Made by a program: the position numbers and the translations under genes
Source of the DNA: Myxococcales bacterium
Lineage (GTDB): Bacteria > Myxococcota_A > Polyangia > Nannocystales > Nannocystaceae
Direction of reading: 5' to 3'
Assembly (NCBI GenBank): GCA_020633315.1
Contig: JACKDV010000027.1
Location: 1-64,000, forward strand
Length of the DNA: 64,000 nt
Shown: positions 1 through 8,937 of the stretch, piece by piece
Layout: the number at the start of each line of letters is the position of its first letter
How positions within the stretch are numbered: the first letter of the stretch is position 1
Notes under the pieces: model-generated
The model's input: only the letters and a program-made list of their open reading frames with translations
Told to the model about the DNA's origin: nothing
Databases searched by the model: none

Positions 1-580
1 CCCGCTCGCCGAAGCCGTCGCCGGTGTTGGGGTAGATCCACCAGTACGGATCGCCGCCGCCGAGGATCGGCATGCCATCGATGTTGGTGATGATCAGATC
101 GGGGCGGCCGTCGCCGGTGAGATCGGTGGTGGACCAGCTCTGGTCGCCCACCTCCCACTCGAAGCCGGCCAGGGCATAGAAGCCGTCGAGCGCGTCGCCT
201 CCGTCGGGCAGCGCCCAGCTCGAGCCGTCGCCGAAGTGGGTGGCGGGGCGCAGGCTGCAGCCGCTGGAGTCGATCTGGCAGGCACTGCAGGCGAGCTGGC
301 CCGCGTCGCCGCCGAAGTCGGCGCAGCTCAGGCCGCCGAAGTCGGCCCCGTCGCACTCCTCGCCCTCGTCGAGCACGCCGTCGCCGCAGGACAGCGGGGG
401 ATCGCCGCTGTCGTCGTCCATGCCCATGGTGCCGTCGCTGCTCTCGTCCGCGGAGGTGCCGGTGCCCTCGGTGCCGCCCATGCCGGTGTCGTCGGACTGG
501 GGATCCTTGCCACCGCAGGCGGTCGCCAGGGCCAGGGACAGCAGCGAGGGGGTGAGCAGGCCGATCGATCGACGGGTCAT
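1..580 (-). CDS. Secreted lipoprotein with FG-GAP/VCBS-like repeat start (3' end outside window)
   Basis: Partial gene: the reading frame is open to the left edge, leaving 193 visible codons from the ATG at 578-580. The N-terminus MTRRSIGLLTPSLLLSLAL is followed by a lipobox-like ATAC, so this is a predicted lipoprotein. After it come an acidic Ser/Thr/Gly linker, a short Cys-containing module (CGDGVLDEGEECDG), and then a segment with DLTGDGRPDLIITNIDG, the calcium-binding-like Dx[D/N]GDGxxD signature of FG-GAP/VCBS propeller repeats. Such proteins are usually surface-exposed adhesion or scaffold proteins; the substrate is unknown. No TAnnnT box was seen near its start. Confidence 0.75.
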   Translation of the reverse strand, partial: MTRRSIGLLTPSLLSLALATACGGKDPQSDDTGMGGTEGTGTSADESSDGTMGMDDDSGDPPLSCGDGVLDEGEECDGADFGGLSCADFGGDAGQLACSACQIDSSGCSLRPATHFGDGSSWALPDGGDALDGFYALAGFEWEVGDQSWSTTDLTGDGRPDLIITNIDGMPILGGGDPYWWIYPNTGDGFGER

Positions 581-717
581 CGCCGGACTGACGAGGGCCC
601 CCCGTGGCGGTTGCACGGCGCGGGCTCGGGCAGGGTGTGAGCTAGGGCTCGGCGGATCCCCCGATGCCGGGGCATCGCACGGCCGCGCTCGAGCCGCCCG
701 GAGGTGGGGAGCCGCGC

Positions 718-2451
718 TCAGGCGGCCGGGGAGCTCGGGCCCTCCTCGTCGGAGGTGGCCCGACGGGCGAGGGCCGAGGCGACCACCTCGCGCAGGGTGG
801 CGGTGCGGATCGGCTTGGTGAGCACGGGATGCTCGGTGCGCTCGATGAAGCGCGCGGCGGCCTCGGTGAAGGCCCCGCCGGTCATGAACACGAAGCGCTC
901 GGTGACCTCGGGGAACAGCTCATGCACGCGGCCGTAGAAGTCCATGCCGGTCATGTCCGGCATCATCAGGTCGCAGAGCACCAGGTCGAATTCGACGCCC
1001 GAGTCGAGGCGCTCGAGCGCCGCGAGCCCGCTGTTGGCGATGATCACCTCGTGGCTGCGTCGCAGCAGGCGGCCGATGCTGCTGCCGACCAGCGGATCGT
1101 CGTCCACGATGAGGATGCTGGCCCGTCCCTCGGCGGTGGTGGTCACCGCCTTGGGCTCGGGCCGGGGCCTGGCCGTCGACGCCGGGAGCCGCACCACGAA
1201 CTCGGTGCCCATGCCCACGGTGGAGCTGAAGGTGATCTCGCCGCCCAGCTCGTCCACGATCCGCTTGCACACCGGCAGCCCCAGGCCGGTGCCCCCGCCC
1301 GCGCGCTTGGTGGTGAAGAACGCCTCGAACACCTGGGGGTGCAGGCCAGCCGGGATCCCGCGGCCGGTGTCCTTGACCCGCACCACCACGCGATCGCCCT
1401 CGACCGTGGTGCTCACGTGGATCTGGTTGGCCGCGGCTTGCCCGGCCTCGATGGCCTGGGCCGCGTTGGTCAGCAGGTTGAGGAAGAGCTGGGTGAGGCG
1501 GCGGGGGTTGGTGCACACCGTGGCCCGCGACTCGATGCGGGTCACCAGGCGAGCGTGGTGGCGGATCTCGTTGTGGGCCATGCGGAGCGCCTCGCGGACG
1601 GCCTCGTCCACCGGGGCGTCGATGACCTCGTCGGAGGGCCGGGCGATGGCGAGCAGATCGGCCACGATCTGCTGGATGCGCTCGGTGCCCGCGAGCGCCT
1701 GCTCGAGCGCCTCGTCCACGGGGCGCCAGCGCCCCGCTTCCGGAAGCGTGTCGCGCAGGTACTCGAGGTTCGACGAGACGTAGGTGAGGGGGTTGTTGAT
1801 CTCGTGGCTCACCTCGGCCGCCATGCGCCCCATGGTGGCGAGCTCCTCGGCGCGGGTCCGCATGCGCTCGCTGACCGCGAGCTCCTTGGCCACGTGGGCC
1901 CGCTCGCGCTCGCGGGCCAGATCGCGCTCGCGCTCGCGGCGGAACAGCACGCTGCCGATCACCGCGATGACGCCCACGATGAGCGCCTGGGTCACCCACA
2001 GCAGCATCTCCATGGGCTCCGCGCTCGTGCGCTGGACGAGCATGGCGGTGGCGATGGTGGAGGCGGTCAGGCACACGCCCGAGACCATCGGGTCGTTGGG
2101 CACGACCACGAGGTAGAGCAGCGGCAGCGTCATCACCCACACGGTGCCCGCGGGATCCATCCCGCCGCCGGACCCGGCCTGGATGGCCAGCACCGTCACC
2201 ATCACCAGGCCCGTGATGGCGGCGAGCCAGCGGTTGAGCCGACCGCCCGGACCCGGCACCAGCCCGGTCACCACCATCGCCGCGGCCAGCACGAGCGACA
2301 GCCCCAGATCCATGATCGGGTGACCGGCGGGGCGGATGAAGTGCTGGAGCAGCGCCAGCGCCCCTCCCGCCAGGAACAGCTTGCGGCGAGGGTCCGAGGA
2401 GGCCCGCTGCCCAGGGGCCGCCGGAGCCTCTGCGCTCGATTCTTCCGCCAC
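718..2451 (-). CDS. Membrane hybrid histidine kinase with C-terminal receiver domain
   Basis: The 577-residue product has about six hydrophobic segments in residues 24-170, then a charged coiled stretch (about 171-205). The HisKA domain carries the phospho-accepting His216 in EVSHEINNPLTYV. The HATPase_c domain shows the N box (LFLNLLTNAAQAI, about 322-334), G1 box (DTGRGI, 361-366) and G2 box (GTGLGLPVCKRIVDELGG, about 387-404). A CheY-like receiver follows, with the acidic pair near 450-452, probable phospho-acceptor Asp494 (LCDLMMPDM) and a conserved Lys in LTKPI. No separate sensor domain is visible, so the membrane region may sense directly. The start is GTG; no ATG is available upstream in frame. 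No partner regulator is adjacent, so the signal output is unknown. Confidence 0.9.
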   Translation of the reverse strand: MAEESSAEAPAAPGQRASSDPRRKLFLAGGALALLQHFIRPAGHPIMDLGLSLVLAAAMVVTGLVPGPGGRLNRWLAAITGLVMVTVLAIQAGSGGGMDPAGTVWVMTLPLLYLVVVPNDPMVSGVCLTASTIATAMLVQRTSAEPMEMLLWVTQALIVGVIAVIGSVLFRRERERDLARERERAHVAKELAVSERMRTRAEELATMGRMAAEVSHEINNPLTYVSSNLEYLRDTLPEAGRWRPVDEALEQALAGTERIQQIVADLLAIARPSDEVIDAPVDEAVREALRMAHNEIRHHARLVTRIESRATVCTNPRRLTQLFLNLLTNAAQAIEAGQAAANQIHVSTTVEGDRVVVRVKDTGRGIPAGLHPQVFEAFFTTKRAGGGTGLGLPVCKRIVDELGGEITFSSTVGMGTEFVVRLPASTARPRPEPKAVTTTAEGRASILIVDDDPLVGSSIGRLLRRSHEVIIANSGLAALERLDSGVEFDLVLCDLMMPDMTGMDFYGRVHELFPEVTERFVFMTGGAFTEAAARFIERTEHPVLTKPIRTATLREVVASALARRATSDEEGPSSPAA

Positions 2452-2669
2452 GATGATCGAAGCATCGCAAAAAACCGAACGCCGTGCGTCGGTTTGGTTA
2501 CTCGTGTTACACCGAATGAACGCTGTGTGTTGGAAGGCCGCTCGTACCTGTCACGAAAGGGACCATCGCTGTCGGGTAGACCCTGAGGCGAGCCCGGCCG
2601 AAGGGTCGGTGCTCGGGCTCCGTGGCGCGAGGGCTCGGTGGATGGCACCGACGAGCACGGCGATCGGGC

Positions 2670-3674
2670 TCAGCAGATCAGGCACTGTGGCTGGATCGCG
2701 CAGTTGAATTCGGTGCAGCAAAAGCCCCCGTTGCCGCAGTACCCCGCGCACTCGCAGCCTCCGCTGCCGTCGCAGTTGGCCGTGCCCGAGCCGCAAGACG
2801 TGCACGAGCCTCCCACGCAGGTCTCGTACTCGCTGCACGCCGACTGATCGCCTGCGGTGCACTCGGCGGGGTTGCAGGCATCGGCGTCGCTCTGCCCCGC
2901 GTACGACTTGCACTCGTCGGCCGTGCCCACCGGACACAGCGCGCAGCCGTAGGCGCAGGGCTGGCTGCTGCTGGTGAGGCCGCCGACGCAGTAGTAGAGC
3001 ACGTTGGGCGTGCCCCCCAGGGTCTGCCCGCACCACCAGCCGTTGCCGAAGCCGCTGCACGGGTCGCCGGGGGGAGGCGGCGGGCAGTCGCAGTCGCCGG
3101 GACACAGGGCACAGGTCTCGCCGCCGTTGCAGTCCCCGTCGCCGCAGGCGGGCGGGCAGGCGTCGCAGTCGGGCTCGCAGGAGAAGCAGTCCTCGCCCTG
3201 GTCGGCCTCGCACGAGCCGTTGCCGCAGCTCTCGCAGGCGTCGCAGTCGGCGGGGCAGCTCGCACAGTCCTCGGCCAGCTCGGGCTCGCACAGGTCGTTG
3301 CCGCAGCTCTCGCACGCGCCGCAGTCGGCGGGGCACGAGGCACACGACTCGCCCTGCGCCACGTCGCAGCTGTTGTTGCCACACTCGGCGCAGTCGGTGC
3401 AGGGGATGCACAGGCCGTCGCTGCACACCAGGCCGGACTTGCACACCTGCCCCAGCACGCAGGGACAGCCCTGTGCGCCTGGGCTGCAGCTCCCGCCGCC
3501 GCTGGCGTCGGGCATCGAGTCGATCCCGTCGTCGCTGGTGATCGTCTCGGGGCCGGTGGTCACCGGCATGAACGCGGGCGGCGTGTCGTCGAAGCGATCG
3601 ACGCAGGCCGCAGCCGAGACCGCCAACGCGAGCACGGCGAGGGAGCGGAGCAAGGATCGAGGCGAGGGGAGCAT
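2670..3674 (-). CDS. Cys-rich repeat lipoprotein
   Basis: The 334-residue lipoprotein starts at MLPSPRSLLRSLAVLALAV, followed by lipobox SAAAC; the in-frame upstream extension is rich in Arg/Pro and unlikely to be translated. After the linker there is a Cys module (CSPGAQGCPCVLGQVC then GLVCSDGLCIPC), followed by four tandem modules of the form CGNxxCexxxgExCxsCxxDC. The C-terminal part has further Cys pairs ending QCLIC. These modules recur in secreted proteins of Nannocystis-like myxobacteria; their structure is presumably disulfide-stabilised and their role is unknown. It is divergent from the lipoprotein gene starting at 3824. Confidence 0.8.
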   Translation of the reverse strand: MLPSPRSLLRSLAVLALAVSAAACVDRFDDTPPAFMPVTTGPETITSDDGIDSMPDASGGGSCSPGAQGCPCVLGQVCKSGLVCSDGLCIPCTDCAECGNNSCDVAQGESCASCPADCGACESCGNDLCEPELAEDCASCPADCDACESCGNGSCEADQGEDCFSCEPDCDACPPACGDGDCNGGETCALCPGDCDCPPPPPGDPCSGFGNGWWCGQTLGGTPNVLYYCVGGLTSSSQPCAYGCALCPVGTADECKSYAGQSDADACNPAECTAGDQSACSEYETCVGGSCTSCGSGTANCDGSGGCECAGYCGNGGFCCTEFNCAIQPQCLIC

Positions 3675-3807
3675 GGAGGTCGGCCGCGGGCCATCCCGAG
3701 TATGAGTGAGCCGGAGCCGGTCTTGGTTCACGAAAAACCGCGGGGCGCGGGGCGGGAGCCTCGCGACCCGCGCGGCCGCGCGCCTTGCCGGCCCCGGGGA
3801 CCCGCCG

Positions 3808-3813
3808 CATAAT
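3808..3813 (+). promoter_or_regulatory. -10-like box CATAAT
   Basis: CATAAT matches the sigma-70 -10 consensus at five of six positions and lies 10 bases before the ATG at 3824. No convincing -35 or Shine-Dalgarno site is seen. Confidence 0.45.
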
Positions 3814-3823
3814 TCCGCCTCGG

Positions 3824-5452
3824 ATGGGTGAGCGCTGGGGCAGGGGCGTCGGGCTCGTCGGGATCGCGCTGGCGGCGATGGGCTGTGCCGACGGCGGTGT
3901 GCCGCGCTTCGTGGATCCCGGTCCGCAGGTGGCGGTGGTGGCCGAGACGCTGCAGCTGAGCATCATCGCCTCCGATCCCGACGGCGATCCCCTCGAGTAC
4001 GACTTCTCCTCCACCACCCTCGAGAACCTGCGCCTCCACGCCGGCATCACCGTCACCCCCAGCGGGCAGGCCCTGTTCACGTGGGAGCCGCGGGCCGGTG
4101 ACCTGGGCGATCATCTCATCGACTTCAGCGCCTCCGATGGCCGCAACGAGGCGCGGATCTCGGTGCCCTTCGAGGTGCGCAGCGCCGCCGGGACCGGCAC
4201 CGCGCCCGTGTTCCGCAAGCCGCTGGGCGAGGGCATCGTGCACGATCTCGAGGTGTCCCCCTGCGTGCCCCCGATCGACATCGAGGTCTACGATCCCGAC
4301 GATGCCGAGGTGGAGCTGAGCGTGCTGCCGCCCGGCATCGACGGCGGCACGCTCGAGGTCTCCCCCGACGGCCTGCAGGGGCGCTGGAGCTGGTGCCCCT
4401 CGGCCGAGCAGCGGGCGGCCGCCGGCATCCACGAGCTGGTGCTGCAGGCCGACGATGGCGAGAACCCACCCACGCTCAAGCCCTTCACCATCGCGCTCGG
4501 GCGCGGGGAGTGTCCCTCGCAGGCGCCCATGGTGAGCCACTCGCCGGTGGATCTCGAGCAGCTCGCCGACGTGGATCTCGTGGCCAGCGCCAGCGACGAC
4601 GTGGGGCTCCTCGCCGAGCCGGTGCTGTTCTGGTCGACCGAGCCCACCGACGACCCGCTGCAGATGCAGCAGCAGTCGATGGACCTGGTCTCCGGGACCC
4701 TGCAGGCGGGCAGCTTCCGCGCGCGGCTGGCCAACCCGGCGGTGCCGCTGGGGCCGGGGGGCAGCGTGTCGCTCTACTACCGCATCGTGGTGATCGACGA
4801 GGACTCGTGCCTCGCGGGCAGCCCCCCCACCGGCACGCACCAGATCACCGTGACCAACCCCGGGGGCGACGGCGGCGGGCCGTGCCAGCCCTGCTCGTGG
4901 GACGACCAGTGCGGCGGCAGCTCGGACCTGTGCCTGCAGCTCGGCGTGGACATGGTGGCCTGCGGGCGCGTCTGCAGCGGCGCGGCCGATTGCGACGCGG
5001 GCTTCGTGTGCACGGCCGAGGCGGTGACCTCGATCGAGGGCGCGACCGGTCGCCAGTGCATCCCCGAGGGGGGCATCTGCGACGTGGCCGTGTGCGAGGA
5101 CGACCCGGGCGAGCCCAACGACACCCTCCAGCAGGGGCTGGCCCAGCCGCCCTTCGAGCAAGGGCTGCTGAAGGACTACCAGCTGTGTCCTCACGACGAC
5201 GACTGGTATCGCGTGGAGCTGGAGAGCTCCGCCCACATCCTCGCCCAGCTCACCGGCGCGCAGCCGCTGCCCGACCTCGACCTGGCGCTGACCACCGGCG
5301 GTGGGCAGGTGCTGACGATCTCCGAGGGGCTCGAGGCCAACGAGTCGATCGAGAGCAACTGCCTGAGCCCGGGCACCTACGCGCTGCACGTGTACTCGCT
5401 GTACGACGAGCCGGCGACCTACGACCTGAGCTACGTGCTCGGCGGCTGCTGA
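3824..5452 (+). CDS. Lipoprotein with cadherin/Ig-like and pre-peptidase-type beta domains
   Basis: 542-residue predicted lipoprotein beginning MGERWGRGVGLVGIALAAMG with the acylated Cys next. An in-frame TTG start lies 39 bases upstream, but the ATG fits the signal peptide better. Residues about 35-120 read like a cadherin/putative-Ig repeat (ASDPDGDPLEYDFSS, and later FSASDGRNEARISVPFEV), and a second repeat follows. A Cys-rich segment (CQPCSWDDQCGG...) precedes a C-terminal PPC-like domain (DDWYRVELESSAHILAQL; LDLALTTGGGQVL). The combination suggests a surface-bound protein of unknown ligand. Its last 22 bases overlap the convergent end of the ATPase gamma gene. Confidence 0.8.
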   Translation: MGERWGRGVGLVGIALAAMGCADGGVPRFVDPGPQVAVVAETLQLSIIASDPDGDPLEYDFSSTTLENLRLHAGITVTPSGQALFTWEPRAGDLGDHLIDFSASDGRNEARISVPFEVRSAAGTGTAPVFRKPLGEGIVHDLEVSPCVPPIDIEVYDPDDAEVELSVLPPGIDGGTLEVSPDGLQGRWSWCPSAEQRAAAGIHELVLQADDGENPPTLKPFTIALGRGECPSQAPMVSHSPVDLEQLADVDLVASASDDVGLLAEPVLFWSTEPTDDPLQMQQQSMDLVSGTLQAGSFRARLANPAVPLGPGGSVSLYYRIVVIDEDSCLAGSPPTGTHQITVTNPGGDGGGPCQPCSWDDQCGGSSDLCLQLGVDMVACGRVCSGAADCDAGFVCTAEAVTSIEGATGRQCIPEGGICDVAVCEDDPGEPNDTLQQGLAQPPFEQGLLKDYQLCPHDDDWYRVELESSAHILAQLTGAQPLPDLDLALTTGGGQVLTISEGLEANESIESNCLSPGTYALHVYSLYDEPATYDLSYVLGGC

Positions 5453-6297
5453 GGGCCCGAGCCCGGGAGCGCTCGACCCTGGCGAGCCCGCGCGCGGGCG
5501 CCCGAGACGATCTCGATCATCTCCTGGGTGCTGGCCTCGCGGCGGGTGGCCTGCAGGTGGCGACGGAGGCGATCGCTGCGCTCGTCCAGCCAGCGCTCGG
5601 CCGCCTCGGTGGCGGTGAGGCGGGCCCCGTGCTCGGAGGCCAGCGCGTCGAGCAGCAGGTCGAAGAGGGTCACATAGAGGAACTCGCGGACGGCAGCGGA
5701 GGCGAAGTGCTCGTCGCCCACGTAGCGGGGGCGAGGCCCGTCCGCGCGGCCGCTGGGCTCCACCGGCAGCAGGCGCAGCGTGGTGGGCTTGGTGGTGCCC
5801 ACGCCCCCGAAGCGGCTCGACACGATGTCGAGGCTCGACAGCCGCTGGCTGGCGTAGGTGGTCAGCAGGTGCTCGGCGAGCTCGAGCAGCAGGCCCGTGA
5901 TGCCGCGGACGCTGGTGGGGCCCTCGTAGATTCGAGCGGGCTCCACCCCGCGGCGTCCCAGCAGGGTGGCGGCGCGTCGGCCCACGCAGAAGGTGGGGCC
6001 CGGCCCCAGCTCGGCCCGCCGCGTGGCCCCGGCCTCCACCAGGTGGCTGTTGTACGAGCCGCACAGGCCCAGCTCGGCGCCGATGATCAGCAGGCCCGCC
6101 TCGCCGTCGCCCCCCGGCAGGCTGGCCCCGGCCCAGCCGAGGATCCGCTCCACGCCTTCTCGGTAGCGACGCGCGGGCTCGATGCCCCGCCGGGCCTCGC
6201 GGAAGTGGTGCGCCGAGAGGCTCTTCATCGCGCCCACGGCCTCGCCGAGCGCCTCGAGCGAGCGGAGCCGTCGCTGCAGCTCGACCTCTCGCTTCAC
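5431..6297 (-). CDS. atpG: N-type ATPase gamma subunit
   Basis: 288-residue central-stalk subunit of F1, which couples rotation of the c ring to catalysis. The N-terminal helix (KREVELQRRLRSLEALGEAV, then GAMKSLSAHHFREAR) and the C-terminal helix (EAAERWLDERSDRLRRHL, then EMIEIVSGARA) match the family; the latter corresponds to the classic EIxEIVxGAxA ending. The chosen GTG at 6295-6297 overlaps the alpha stop as GTGA, which is the coupling used elsewhere in this operon; a longer reading frame upstream exists but overlaps alpha. It is the last gene of the operon. The tail after the last helix (about 20 residues) is Pro/Gln-rich. Confidence 0.92.
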   Translation of the reverse strand: MKREVELQRRLRSLEALGEAVGAMKSLSAHHFREARRGIEPARRYREGVERILGWAGASLPGGDGEAGLLIIGAELGLCGSYNSHLVEAGATRRAELGPGPTFCVGRRAATLLGRRGVEPARIYEGPTSVRGITGLLLELAEHLLTTYASQRLSSLDIVSSRFGGVGTTKPTTLRLLPVEPSGRADGPRPRYVGDEHFASAAVREFLYVTLFDLLLDALASEHGARLTATEAAERWLDERSDRLRRHLQATRREASTQEMIEIVSGARARARQGRALPGSGPQQPPST

Positions 6298-7790
6298 GGG
6301 GGGGCCTCCGCCAGCTCCTGCAGGATCGCGTGCAGCAGGTCGCGCCACTCGTCGCCGGGCAGCTCGGGCTCGGTGTCCATCGCGCTCATCAGCTCGGGGA
6401 GCTCGGCCCGCACCCGCGCGGTGGCGGCCCGCAGGGTCGCGCGGGCCCGCAGCGGGGGCGTGCCGTCGAGCCAGCCCTCGGCCACCGCGGTGAGGGCCAG
6501 GATCTGGTCGGCCACCGTGCGTCGCTCGAAGCGGGGCTGCCGGAGGAGCTCCCGCATGATCCGGCCGCGCTCCACCGCCTGGCGCGTGGCCGGGTCCACG
6601 TCGAGGCCCACGCGGGTGAGCGACTCGAGGGCCTCGAAGCGCGACATCACGATCCGCAGGTTGCGGGCCGTCTTGCGCAGCGAGGGGCGCTGGGCCGCGC
6701 CGCCCACCCGCGACACGCTGCGGCCGATGTCCACCGCCGGCCGTTGGTTGCGCTCGAACAGCGCGGTGTCGAGATAGATCTGCCCGTCGGTGATCGAGAT
6801 GAGGTTGGTGGGGATGTAGGCCGAGATGTCGCTGTCGGTGGTCTCCACGATGGGGAACGCGGTGAGCGACCCGCCGTGCGGCGTGCCGGCCCGGGCGGTG
6901 ACCCGCTCGAGGAGCTGGGCGTGGATGTAGAAGATGTCGCCGGGGAAGGCCTCGCGCCCCGGGGAGCGGCCCAGCAGCAGCGCCAGCTCGCGGTAGGCGT
7001 CGGCGTGCTTGGTGAGATCGTCGAACACCACCAGCGCATCCTGGCCGCGCTCGGCGAGCTCCTCGGCCACCGTGGTGCCCGCGTAGGGAGCCAGGTACTG
7101 CAGTCCCGGGGGATCGCCGGCGTGCGACGCGATGATGATGGTGTTGGCCAGCGCCCCTCGCTTCTCGAGTGCCTCGCGGATGGAGAGCACCCGCGAGATC
7201 GGCTGCCCGATCACCACGTACACGCAGGTGACGTCGCCGGCTCGCTGCGCCGCGACCACGTCGAGGGCCAGCGCCGTCTTGCCCACGTTGCGATCGCCCA
7301 CGATGAGCTGCCGCTGCCCCCGGCCGATCGGGATCGCGCTGTCGACCACCATCACGCCGGTGAGCAGCGGGCGATCGACGGGGGCGCGCTCGATGAGGGC
7401 GGGGGCCGGGCGGAAGATGGGCAGGCGAGGGCCGGCGGGGGTCGAGCGCTCGTCGAGCGGGCGGCCGAGGGGATCGACGATGCGCCCCAGCAGCTCTGGC
7501 CCCACCGGCAGCGAGGGGAGCGTGCCCCGGGCCTCGGCGCCCTCGCCCGCGCGCACCTGATCGGCGCTGCCCAGCAGCACCACGCCGGTGTGATCGGGCG
7601 CGAGCTCGTAGGCCATTCCGATGGCGCCCGAGTCGAAGGCCACCAGCTCCTCGGAGCCGACCTCCGGCAGCCCCACCACCCGCGCCACGCCGTCGCCCAC
7701 CTCGATCACCGCACCGCGCGGCTGCATGGCGCGGTGCAGCTCGAGCTCCACGCCGTCGGCGAGGCGGTCGGCCAGGGAAGGGCTAGGCAT
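6294..7790 (-). CDS. atpA: N-type ATPase alpha subunit
   Basis: 498 residues, typical of F1 alpha, the non-catalytic nucleotide-binding subunit. The N-terminal beta barrel includes GAVIEVGDGVARVVGLPEV; the P-loop at about 165-172 reads GDRNVGKT, where most F-ATPase alphas have GDRQTGKT; and the conserved region TDSDISAYIPTNLISITDGQ (about 350-370) is intact, as is the SVSRVGGAAQ signature. The ATG at 7788-7790 overlaps the end of atpF (ATGCCTAG). It is followed directly by gamma without the delta gene normally found in F-type operons, as expected of N-type clusters. Confidence 0.95.
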   Translation of the reverse strand: MPSPSLADRLADGVELELHRAMQPRGAVIEVGDGVARVVGLPEVGSEELVAFDSGAIGMAYELAPDHTGVVLLGSADQVRAGEGAEARGTLPSLPVGPELLGRIVDPLGRPLDERSTPAGPRLPIFRPAPALIERAPVDRPLLTGVMVVDSAIPIGRGQRQLIVGDRNVGKTALALDVVAAQRAGDVTCVYVVIGQPISRVLSIREALEKRGALANTIIIASHAGDPPGLQYLAPYAGTTVAEELAERGQDALVVFDDLTKHADAYRELALLLGRSPGREAFPGDIFYIHAQLLERVTARAGTPHGGSLTAFPIVETTDSDISAYIPTNLISITDGQIYLDTALFERNQRPAVDIGRSVSRVGGAAQRPSLRKTARNLRIVMSRFEALESLTRVGLDVDPATRQAVERGRIMRELLRQPRFERRTVADQILALTAVAEGWLDGTPPLRARATLRAATARVRAELPELMSAMDTEPELPGDEWRDLLHAILQELAEAPP

Positions 7791-8670
7791 GGCTCGCCTC
7801 GGGGGGACGGGGAGCGGAGGGCTCCGCGACGATCTCGGGACGGGCGGAGTCGGTCGTGGTCTCGGGACGGGCGGGGTCGGTCGTGGTCTCGGAGGTCGCG
7901 GAGTCGGAGCTCGCGGTGGTGGTCGCGTCGTCGGGACCCGAGTCGGGGGAGCCCGCCGCGTCGGGAGCCTTCCGGCCGAGCTCGCCCACCACCCGAGCGG
8001 CGCGTCGGGCCAGCGCGCTGGCGGTGGCATCGACCTGGCCCGCCGAGGTGGTCACGCGCACGCCGGCGCCGAGCTCCTCCACCACGCGCGCCTCGAAGGA
8101 GACACCCAGGGCGCCGCCCAGCAGGCTGCGGGCCTCGGGCTCGAGCGGGCGAGCCACCTCCACCAGCCCAGAGCGCAGCGCGGCGGGGGGCAGCGACGCC
8201 AGCTCGCGGGTGGCGGCCCGCACCAGCGCTAGGTCGAGCGAGGGCCCGGGCAGCACCTCGAGCAGCCCCCGCACCGCGTCGGCGGCCAGCCGTCCCACCG
8301 CGTGGGCCAGCGCCTGGGTCTCGCCCTCGCGCAGCGCGGCCAGCTCGCCCTGCAGGGCCTCGCGCTCGGCTCGTCGGGCCTTCTTGGCCTCGTCGAGCAG
8401 CGCCGCGGTCTCGCGCTCGGCGGCGGCGAGCATCTCCTTGCGGCGAGCCTCGAGCTCGCGCTCGGCCGCGCGCCGGGCCTCGCGGGCCTCGTTGGCCAGC
8501 GCCTCGGCCTCGTCGCGCAGGCGCTTGGACTCCTCGTCCTGCTGCTCGTGGCGCTTGCGCTCGTCGTCGAGGGCGCGGCGGACCGGCTTGAACAGCAGCC
8601 AGCCCAGGCCGGCCGCGAGCAGCAGGAAGTTCGCGACCTCGAACAGGAAGTTGGCCAGGGTGGTCGACAC
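7783..8670 (-). CDS. atpF: N-type ATPase long b subunit (peripheral stalk, delta-like C-terminal region)
   Basis: 295 residues, almost twice a normal b subunit (about 160). The start is GTG, 6 bases after the atpE stop. It begins with one membrane helix (FEVANFLLLAAGLGWLLF, residues 9-26), then a long Glu/Arg/Ala-rich coiled coil to about 130. A globular region at about 135-235 contains GVRVTTSAGQVDATASALAR, resembling the C-terminal part of the delta subunit. The operon has no atpH, so this gene may supply the delta function; long b subunits are a known trait of N-ATPases. The last 60 residues are a low-complexity Ser/Thr/Asp/Pro tail encoded partly by a tandem DNA repeat. Confidence 0.88.
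   Translation of the reverse strand: MSTTLANFLFEVANFLLLAAGLGWLLFKPVRRALDDERKRHEQQDEESKRLRDEAEALANEAREARRAAERELEARRKEMLAAAERETAALLDEAKKARRAEREALQGELAALREGETQALAHAVGRLAADAVRGLLEVLPGPSLDLALVRAATRELASLPPAALRSGLVEVARPLEPEARSLLGGALGVSFEARVVEELGAGVRVTTSAGQVDATASALARRAARVVGELGRKAPDAAGSPDSGPDDATTTASSDSATSETTTDPARPETTTDSARPEIVAEPSAPRPPEASHA
7834..7887. repeat. 27-bp tandem repeat, two copies, in the atpF tail
   Basis: The unit ctcgggacgggcgg(a/g)gt plus ten further bases occurs twice in direct succession (7834-7860 and 7861-7887) with one mismatch, and partial copies follow. It is in frame (27 bases = 9 codons) and encodes a repeated Thr/Asp/Pro/Glu peptide (TTDxARPE), so copy number can change without breaking the gene. 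Confidence 0.8.
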
Positions 8671-8676
8671 CGCGAC

Positions 8677-8937
8677 CTAGCCTCCGGTGACGAAGGGATT
8701 GGCGAACAGCAGCACCAGCGCGATCACCAGGCAGAAGATGGCGGTCGACTCCACCATCGCCAGCGCCACGAACTGGGTGCGGGTGATCGAGCCCGACTCG
8801 TCGGGCTGGCGGGCCAGGGCGTCCATGCCCGCGGCGCCGATGCGGCTCTCGCCGAAGGCTGCCCCGACGGCGCCGATGGCCATGGTGAGGCCGGCCATCA
8901 CGATGGATCCGAGCGCGAGGATCGCGTGCTCACTCAT
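8677..8937 (-). CDS. atpE: N-type ATPase c subunit (ion-translocating ring)
   Basis: 86 residues forming one hairpin: helix 1 at about 8-38 and helix 2 at about 54-80, joined by the polar loop LARQPDESGS. The ion-carrying carboxylate is Glu63 in MVESTAIF. Ser64 and Thr65 follow it, and Glu30 in FGESRIG lies 33 residues earlier, where the Ilyobacter-type Na+ c subunit has Gln32. Phe68 replaces the Tyr of the classic Na+ site. N-ATPase c subunits typically carry this double-Glu pattern; whether Na+ or H+ moves cannot be decided by reading. The ATG start overlaps the stop of atpB (ATGAGTGA). Confidence 0.95.
   Translation of the reverse strand: MSEHAILALGSIVMAGLTMAIGAVGAAFGESRIGAAGMDALARQPDESGSITRTQFVALAMVESTAIFCLVIALVLLFANPFVTGG

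Noticed and set aside
664..2586. Very long open frame on the plus strand opposite the histidine kinase
   Set aside because: It is the antisense shadow of a kinase with all expected motifs, reads as low-complexity His/Gly/Arg, and has no start context. High GC makes such shadows common.
6294..8030. Longer start for the N-ATPase alpha gene
   Set aside because: The extra 80 residues lie over the b-subunit tail and read as Pro/Arg repeats; the ATG at 7790 gives a normal alpha start.
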